DNA of 41,140 bases from contig NZ_JAFBFI010000024.1 in the NCBI RefSeq assembly GCF_016909175.1, positions 1 through 41,140 of the forward strand. The letters run 5' to 3'. This document shows, in pieces, positions 36,501 to 41,140 of the stretch. A program made the translations under genes and the position numbers. Source of the stretch: Peribacillus deserti (GTDB lineage: Bacteria; Bacillota; Bacilli; Bacillales; DSM-1321). Below the pieces are notes generated by a model. That model worked only from the letters and a program-made list of their open reading frames with translations. It made no database searches and was not told where the DNA came from. How positions within the stretch are numbered: position 1 is the first letter of the stretch; every line of letters begins with the position of its first letter.

Positions 36501-37349
36501 ATGATTTTTATCGGCGTGACTGGCTGGGGTGATCACGACTCCATTTATCCTGATAAAATAGCTGCGAGAGACAAACTCAAAGAGTATGGCGGTCATTTTC
36601 CTGCCGTCGAGGTTGATGCTTCCTTTTATGCGGTTCAGCCTGAAAGAAATGTGCAAAAATGGACAGCTGACACTCCTCAATCCTTTCAATTCATTATTAA
36701 AGCGTATCAGGGGATGACAGGGCATCAGCGGGGAGAAATTCCCTTTGCTACTGAAAAGGAAATGTTTGATGCCTTTAAAAAATCTGTTATGCCTTTTGAG
36801 ACAGAGGGGAAACTAGCCATGGTATTATTTCAATTTCCTCCATGGTTTGATTGCACAAAAGAAAATGTGGACTATTTGCGCTGGTGTAAGGAGGAAATGG
36901 GTGAGCTTCCAGGAGCTTTGGAGTTTCGCAATCGATCCTGGTTTTCTCCTGAATTCTATGATCGCACATTGAAATTCATGGAGTCGGAAGGCTGGATACA
37001 TAGTATTTGCGATGAACCTCAAGTGGGTGAAGGCTCTATTCCTCTGGTTCCTCGGGCCACTCATAAGGATAAAACCCTTGTCAGGCTGCACGGCAGAAAT
37101 GTTCATGGCTGGAAAAAGCCGGCTTCTGGCGATAAATGGAGAGAAGTTAGGTATTTGTACAAATATAATCGCAAAGAATTAGAAGAAATGGCAGACACTA
37201 TAAAAATCCTCCACAAACAAAGCAAAGATGTCTTTGTTTTGTTTAATAATAATTCTGGAGGCGATGCTGCCGGAAATGCGAAAGAAATGATAGACATACT
37301 TGGCATAGAATACAAAGGGTTAACTTCAAGGCAGCTCGATCTTTTTTGA
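36501..37349 (+). CDS. yunF: DUF72 family protein YunF
   Basis: 282-aa TIM-barrel-like DUF72 protein. Visible blocks: IGVTGWGDHDSIYP at the N-terminus, FPAVEVDASFYAVQP, FIIKAYQGMTGH, LFQFPPWFDCTKENVDYL, ALEFRNRSWF and FVLFNNNSGGDAAGNA. Biochemical function is unknown, though structural likeness to endonuclease IV-like barrels is reported for the family. GAGAGGTAACTC precedes the ATG. Precedes yunD by 90 bp; B. subtilis keeps yunC, yunD and yunF together too. Confidence 0.85.
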   Translation: MIFIGVTGWGDHDSIYPDKIAARDKLKEYGGHFPAVEVDASFYAVQPERNVQKWTADTPQSFQFIIKAYQGMTGHQRGEIPFATEKEMFDAFKKSVMPFETEGKLAMVLFQFPPWFDCTKENVDYLRWCKEEMGELPGALEFRNRSWFSPEFYDRTLKFMESEGWIHSICDEPQVGEGSIPLVPRATHKDKTLVRLHGRNVHGWKKPASGDKWREVRYLYKYNRKELEEMADTIKILHKQSKDVFVLFNNNSGGDAAGNAKEMIDILGIEYKGLTSRQLDLF

Positions 37350-37439
37350 TTAAAAAATAACAGATACCTGCCTTCGTTTAATAAAAATAATAAACCGGGT
37401 ATATAAGCAGCCCGGGTAGAGAGTAAAAAGGGGTATCCC

Positions 37440-38813
37440 ATGAATGACACAATCCACATTTATCATACAAACGATTTGCACAGCCATTTTGAGTCCTGGC
37501 CAAGAATAGAAAAATTCCTTGCCAAAAGAAAGAAGTGGCATGAGGAAACGGGAGATGAAATGATTGTTGTGGATGTGGGAGATCACATCGACCGCTCACA
37601 TCCTTTTACAGAAGGTACGTATGGAAAAGGAAATATCAAGCTTCTTAATGAAGCCGGCTATCAATATGCCGCTATAGGCAACAATGAAGGCATAACACTT
37701 CCTCATAATAAACTGGATGAATTATATATAAATGCAGACTTTAAAGTATTAGCGGCCAATATTTACGATTTAAACGGAGATCGGCCTGCATGGGCCGTTC
37801 CTTCTTTCATTCATGAAACAAAAAAAGGAATGAAAGTTGGCTTGATAGGAGTAACCGCTTATTATCAGAAATATTACGAGCTGTTAGAGTGGAAGATCAC
37901 GGATCCTTTTCAGGCTATAGAAACTGAGATTGAACATTTAAAGAACAAAGCGGATATTATAGTTCTCTTATCCCATTTAGGATTATATGATGACGAAAGA
38001 ATAGCAGAAGATTATCCAGATGTGGATGTGATTCTTGGCTCACATACACATCATGTGCTGCATGAGGGAAAAGAGATTCGTAACACTCTTGTCTGCGGTG
38101 CTGGAAAGTATGGGTATTATGTCGGCCATGTTGAACTGAATGGCATTGGCCATGATATGGTTAAAAAAGCCCGGGTATATGAGCCGCGCAATTTAGAACC
38201 CGCACAGGGTGAAGAACATTTCGCAGAAGATCTGTATAAAGCGGGAAAAAACGAATTGAGTACTATTGTGGCTCATCTGCCAGTGGATTTAACTTCTGAA
38301 TGGTTTGAGCCTTCTGATCTGCCGCGGCTTTTATGCGAAGGGCTGACTGAATGGTGCAAGGCAGACTGTTCTTTTTTAAATTCAGGATTAATATTAGAGA
38401 TGCTGCCAAAGGGTGCTGTTACAAAATTTGATATTCATCGAATATGCCCGCACCCTATTAATCCTTGTGTGGCAGAATTGCAGGGAAATGAATTAAAGGA
38501 GATTTTGCTTCAGTCAAAGAGTGAAGAGTGGCCAGAACTTCAAATAAAAGGTCTTGGTTTTAGGGGCAGAATCATGGGAAATATGGTTTATGACCGGATA
38601 GAGTTTAACGGAACGGATATTAAGATAAATGGAGAGCCGCTCCATAAAGACCAGACATACAGGCTGGCTATACCGGATATGTTTACATTTGGGCACTTTT
38701 TCCCGCATTTACAGAGGCTCGAAAATAAACATTATTATATGCCTGAATTTCTGCGTGATATTTTGGAGCTGCAGATCTGCAAGGCTGGCTCATCAGCAGA
38801 CGGATTATTTTAA
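37440..38813 (+). CDS. yunD: Metallophosphoesterase / 5'-nucleotidase family protein YunD
   Basis: 457-aa two-domain protein. The N-terminal metallophosphatase domain has HTNDLHSHFESW, VVDVGDHIDRS, IGNNEG, LSHLGLYDDERI and GSHTHH, the metal ligands in order. The C-terminal 5'-nucleotidase domain (about 270-450) has FLNSGLI and GNELKEIL. There is no signal peptide, so unlike secreted UshA-type enzymes it should act in the cytoplasm. AAAAGGGG precedes the ATG. Followed by yunC. Confidence 0.88.
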   Translation: MNDTIHIYHTNDLHSHFESWPRIEKFLAKRKKWHEETGDEMIVVDVGDHIDRSHPFTEGTYGKGNIKLLNEAGYQYAAIGNNEGITLPHNKLDELYINADFKVLAANIYDLNGDRPAWAVPSFIHETKKGMKVGLIGVTAYYQKYYELLEWKITDPFQAIETEIEHLKNKADIIVLLSHLGLYDDERIAEDYPDVDVILGSHTHHVLHEGKEIRNTLVCGAGKYGYYVGHVELNGIGHDMVKKARVYEPRNLEPAQGEEHFAEDLYKAGKNELSTIVAHLPVDLTSEWFEPSDLPRLLCEGLTEWCKADCSFLNSGLILEMLPKGAVTKFDIHRICPHPINPCVAELQGNELKEILLQSKSEEWPELQIKGLGFRGRIMGNMVYDRIEFNGTDIKINGEPLHKDQTYRLAIPDMFTFGHFFPHLQRLENKHYYMPEFLRDILELQICKAGSSADGLF

Positions 38814-38880
38814 AGCTGTAAGCTATCACCTATTCCTTCTTTTTTTCATATGAATGAAGAGAAGGCGAGGTGGGTGTTAT

Positions 38881-39183
38881 ATGGTTACATTAAAGCCGAT
38901 TATCATAAACAACATCACCTTCTTAGGTGTAGTTGTGGAACTGCCAAAAACGTCATTATTAGCCATTACATCTGACAGCGGATATGTAATGTGCGGGGCG
39001 CTTGACATCGGGCTGCTAAATGACAGGTTAAAAGATAGGAAAATCCTTGCTGGACGTGCTGTAGGGGTAAAAACGCTGGAAGAGCTTCTTGAAGCTTCGC
39101 TCGAATCAGTGACATTTGAAGCTGAACGCCTGGGGATTACAAAAGGGATGGCAGTGAAAGAAGCTCTTATTAAAATGAGTTAG
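38881..39183 (+). CDS. yunC: DUF1805 family protein YunC
   Basis: 100-aa protein, close to B. subtilis YunC (101 aa). SGYVMCGALDIGLLNDRL and RKILAGRAVGVKTLEELL are the conserved DUF1805 region. The ATG at 38881 lies behind GAGGTGGG; a longer frame from 38854 would contain that site. It ends the yunF-yunD-yunC series. Function unknown. Confidence 0.86.
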   Translation: MVTLKPIIINNITFLGVVVELPKTSLLAITSDSGYVMCGALDIGLLNDRLKDRKILAGRAVGVKTLEELLEASLESVTFEAERLGITKGMAVKEALIKMS

Positions 39184-39196
39184 AACAATAATAAAA

Positions 39197-39235
39197 GCTG
39201 CCGGATGTTCCTGCCGGCAGCATATTTATTATAAA
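39197..39235 (+). terminator. Probable terminator of yunFDC
   Basis: GCTGCCGG (39197-39204) pairs with CCGGCAGC (39214-39221), followed by an A/T-rich but interrupted tail. Confidence 0.65.
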
Positions 39236-39249
39236 AGGCAGATTGCAGC

Positions 39250-40026
39250 TTAAGGCCAATCGCGTTGTGTCCGCTTTTCATCTTCTTCAACATAGGGATC
39301 CAGCTCATAAGGATGCAAATCTCCAAAACTGGTCATGATCCCTTCTTCGTCTAAGAGGTCCTCATACTCTTCATGGCGTTCATTTGGATATACGGTAATA
39401 TTATTTCCGTACATATCATTGCCTATGAAATTTTCGTAAGCTTCCACATAGCCTACTTGTTCTTCCCCTTCTTCATACATATCTCCATATAAGTTTTTCG
39501 GCCTGAAGAAATCGGATGGAGAATTGGATGTGCCATGCTCAGCGGTGTCCTGCCATGCATCTTCAGCATCATAAGCTACGTTTTCATCTTTCCCATCCAT
39601 ATCAAACTTTCCGAAAGGAGGCATCAGCACTCCTTCTTCAAGAGGGCGGCCTACTGCTGCGTATTGATCGGCATGGTTTATACAATAAGTGGTATTGGGT
39701 ATTGCCTCTAACCTTTCGAGAGGGATTTCTTCTCCGCATACCTTGCATGTACCATACGTGCCATCTTCAATGGCCTTTAGTGCGTTTTCTATATGGGCAT
39801 ATTCGAGCTTATAATGTTCGTTAAGAGCAATATCCTTTTCTCGTTCAAATAACTCTGTTCCCTGATCGCCGGGGTGATTATCATAGCCAGACAATTCACC
39901 CAAGCTTTCCTGAGGAAATCTCCAATCCAGGCCGAGCTGATCATTTTTTTGAAATCGGGTTTCGAGCTGTTCTTTATTCTGAGTTAAAAGAGACTTAAAA
40001 TTTGTTAATTGTTCAGGAGAGAGCAT
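39250..40026 (-). CDS. TraR/DksA-type zinc finger protein (YteA-like)
   Basis: 258-aa acidic cytoplasmic protein. The N-terminal half is a coiled region (about 1-90) ending in a DksA-type zinc finger, CKVCGEEIPLERLEAIP then CINH: C94, C97, C115, H118. The C-terminal half is very acidic and Tyr/Asp-rich. It resembles B. subtilis YteA and YocK-type proteins. Binding to RNA polymerase is known for DksA but not shown for this branch. The ATG at 40026 follows GAAAGGAG. Confidence 0.82.
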   Translation of the reverse strand: MLSPEQLTNFKSLLTQNKEQLETRFQKNDQLGLDWRFPQESLGELSGYDNHPGDQGTELFEREKDIALNEHYKLEYAHIENALKAIEDGTYGTCKVCGEEIPLERLEAIPNTTYCINHADQYAAVGRPLEEGVLMPPFGKFDMDGKDENVAYDAEDAWQDTAEHGTSNSPSDFFRPKNLYGDMYEEGEEQVGYVEAYENFIGNDMYGNNITVYPNERHEEYEDLLDEEGIMTSFGDLHPYELDPYVEEDEKRTQRDWP

Positions 40027-40156
40027 ATTTTTACTCCTTTCTTTCGTTAAATGCGTTCTAAAAGATGGCATATTATATTGTTTTTATTTTCAGTCTGCAG
40101 CCACATTATTATGTAAGGATTAACTTTTACCAAATACAAAAAGAAGGTGTAAAAAG

Positions 40157-40186
40157 GGGATATTCCAGAGAGGATTTGTGATACTA
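40157..40186 (+). promoter_or_regulatory. Possible sigma-F/sigma-G promoter
   Basis: GGGATA (40157-40162), 17-bp spacer, GATACTA (40180-40186). Similar to forespore promoters with ATA at -35 and CATACTA at -10. Weak evidence. Confidence 0.35.
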
Positions 40187-40231
40187 GTAAGTAGTATTAG
40201 GTTAAAATTCAAACATTATGGGGGAAATCCA

Positions 40232-40396
40232 ATGGTAAACCAGGATTTTGAACAATTTAATAAAATACAGCAAAAACATAAAACCGTATATATTGGTACA
40301 GGACAAGACGACCATGTTGGGAAGGAAGATCCCCATTCTCATTCTAATAATAAGAAAACAGACTATGCTCCAGGAGTAACTGGGCGGGAAGTATAA
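40232..40396 (+). CDS. Unrecognised 54-aa hydrophilic protein
   Basis: Begins MVNQDFEQFNKIQQKHKTVY and ends DYAPGVTGREV. His/Asp/Lys/Ser/Asn-rich, no cysteine, no membrane segment. A central DDHVGKEDPHSHSNNKK stretch is probably disordered. The ATG at 40232 has GGGGGAAATCC upstream; an earlier start at 40178 has none. A perfect terminator follows, which supports it as a real gene. The neighbouring CsgA-like gene and a forespore-like promoter hint at a sporulation protein, but I do not recognise the family. Confidence 0.6.
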   Translation: MVNQDFEQFNKIQQKHKTVYIGTGQDDHVGKEDPHSHSNNKKTDYAPGVTGREV

Positions 40397-40407
40397 ATGT
40401 GTAATAG

Positions 40408-40444
40408 AAAACCTGTGGCTGTTTGCAGTCCACAGGTTTTTTTT
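40408..40444. terminator. Terminator of the 54-aa gene
   Basis: AAAACCTGTGG (40408-40418), 11-nt loop, CCACAGGTTTT (40430-40440), more T. The A run on the left also allows use by the converging CsgA-like gene. Confidence 0.9.
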
Positions 40445-40463
40445 GATTTTCCAGCGCCGCTGC

Positions 40464-40721
40464 TTAATAGGTCAGCAATAATTCGTAGACCTCATTTAAA
40501 TGCTTAGCGCGTTCCAGGTCTCCCTCTTGCTTGGAGTAATCAATTGCCTCGCTCAGAATATTATTAAGATAATCGTTTTCTTCCGCTGTCAATTCATCGA
40601 CAAAAGCGCCGTCGGTAGAAAAGTCTCTACAGGAAACTACATCATATAATCTCTTTCCGACTGCATCATTTTCCGTGTGGCCAGCTAATATTTCTCTTAG
40701 ATAGCCTAATGATTGATCCAT
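40464..40721 (-). CDS. CsgA-like sporulation protein
   Basis: 85-aa acidic helical protein starting MDQSLGYLREILAGHTENDA and ending RAKHLNEVYELLLTY. The two ends match B. subtilis CsgA, a sigma-G-dependent sporulation protein, as I remember it; the middle differs. The ATG at 40721 follows AAAGGGAG at 8 nt spacing; a TTG 6 nt upstream is the alternative. Molecular role unknown, expected in the forespore. Confidence 0.7.
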   Translation of the reverse strand: MDQSLGYLREILAGHTENDAVGKRLYDVVSCRDFSTDGAFVDELTAEENDYLNNILSEAIDYSKQEGDLERAKHLNEVYELLLTY

Positions 40722-40828
40722 ATGCAAAACTCCCTTTTTATCATGCGTGTGTCATGCCCTGCTTTTATTTTGCAACAGTGAGGCAGGTAACATACCTATG
40801 AATAGGGAGTTTGATTAAGACTTTTAGC

Positions 40829-40935
40829 TAGGTGCGAACTGCCTTTCTCGAGTCATAAGCCAATCAGTCCATGAGAGGAAAGGGCACCTCCCACGGCCTG
40901 CTCGTCTTTATGCTTGACGTATGTCTGCTTATCAT
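40829..40935. repeat. Dispersed structured repeat, partial copy C
   Basis: CGAGTCATAAGCCAATCAGT, CCATGAGAGGAAAGGGCACC and CGGCCTGCTCGTC match copy D closely, but the left part (hairpin module and the GTTGTCCAGCTGC segment) is missing. No gene is seen in 40722-41140. Confidence 0.75.
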
Positions 40936-40990
40936 CCAATATATTGCGTCTATAATTAGTCCAGACAATCATAGTGCCTTAATTAAAAAC

Positions 40991-41131
40991 TGTTTGAAAA
41001 GCACGTTCTCCGCTTTTCGGGTTGTCCAGCTGCAAGCTGAGACCTTCGAGTCATAAGCCAATCAGTCCATGAGAAGAAAAGCACTTCTCACGGCCTGCTC
41101 GTCTTATGCTTGTCGGGTCTCTGCCTTCCGC
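40991..41131. repeat. Dispersed structured repeat, copy D
   Basis: A full-length copy like A (122-266): hairpin module GAAAAGC/GCTTTTC (40996-41018), GTTGTCCAGCTGCAAGCTGA, CGAGTCATAAGCCAATCAGT, GAGAAG/CTTCTC hairpin, CGTCTTATGCTTGTCGGG. Its outer arms, GAGACC (41039-41044) and GGTCTC (41116-41121), differ from those of copy A but still pair. Confidence 0.8.
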
Positions 41132-41140
41132 CCGAGTTAA

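Noticed and set aside
39516-39824. 102-codon plus-strand frame
   Set aside because: Antisense to the zinc-finger region of the TraR/DksA-type gene; composition (His/Leu/Cys-rich) is typical of a shadow frame.

Overview
The window is a chromosomal segment of a spore-forming Bacillaceae member (Bacillus sensu lato). Three things point there: moderately AT-rich DNA with strong AGGAGG-type ribosome binding sites and frequent TTG/GTG starts, B. subtilis-type control sites (Fur 7-1-7 box, FadR box, SAM-I riboswitch, CodY- and cre-like sites, a sigma-B-type promoter), and gene order largely collinear with the B. subtilis yun-suf-met-yus-fad region. Sporulation-linked genes (sporulenol synthase, CsgA-like, YuzL) agree. 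I see no phage, transposase, CRISPR array, tRNA or rRNA. Species is not assigned.

Layout. 1-530: dispersed structured repeats and the rodA promoter. 531-5433: RodA-type SEDS glycosyltransferase, AI-2E family membrane protein, a VanY/LdcB-type lipoprotein carboxypeptidase, a tiny stress protein behind a sigma-B-like promoter, and a thioredoxin-fold protein. 5546-10745: iron-siderophore uptake. A binding lipoprotein diverges from two FecCD permeases, an ATPase and an FhuF-like ferric reductase, with two Fur boxes between the arms, followed by a YusU-like gene. 10903-17681: proline dehydrogenase (FadM/PutB type), YuzL on the other strand, and the fadN-fadA-fadE beta-oxidation operon behind a FadR box. 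17834-20131: yusI, gcvH, yusF, yusE and a frameshifted yusD remnant. 20170-24414: homocysteine synthase, then SAM riboswitch-metN-metP-metQ. 24451-25760: a 20-bp-phased repeat array, a YurZ-like CMD protein and an unrecognised 61-aa gene. 26405-31622: sufCDSUB. 32005-33420: an amino-acid permease with candidate CodY and cre sites. 33853-36323: sporulenol synthase and an M50-like membrane protein. 36501-39183: yunF, yunD, yunC. 39250-40721: TraR/DksA-type protein, a 54-aa gene and a CsgA-like gene. 40722-41140: two more copies of the dispersed repeat.

How they fit together. Most of the window is housekeeping: iron acquisition next to Fe-S assembly, methionine uptake and synthesis, and fatty-acid degradation. 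Most operons end in clear intrinsic terminators. Several long open frames start too early, inside a Fur box, a FadR box or a promoter; the starts were corrected by ribosome binding site. I did not find an obvious new multi-gene system. The most unusual material is non-coding: (i) a dispersed repeat whose arms covary between copies, (ii) an iteron-like array phased at 20-21 bp at 24691-24801, and (iii) a GC-rich nested inverted repeat at 33562-33690. Also notable are the decaying yusD and a CodY-like site in the fad promoter.
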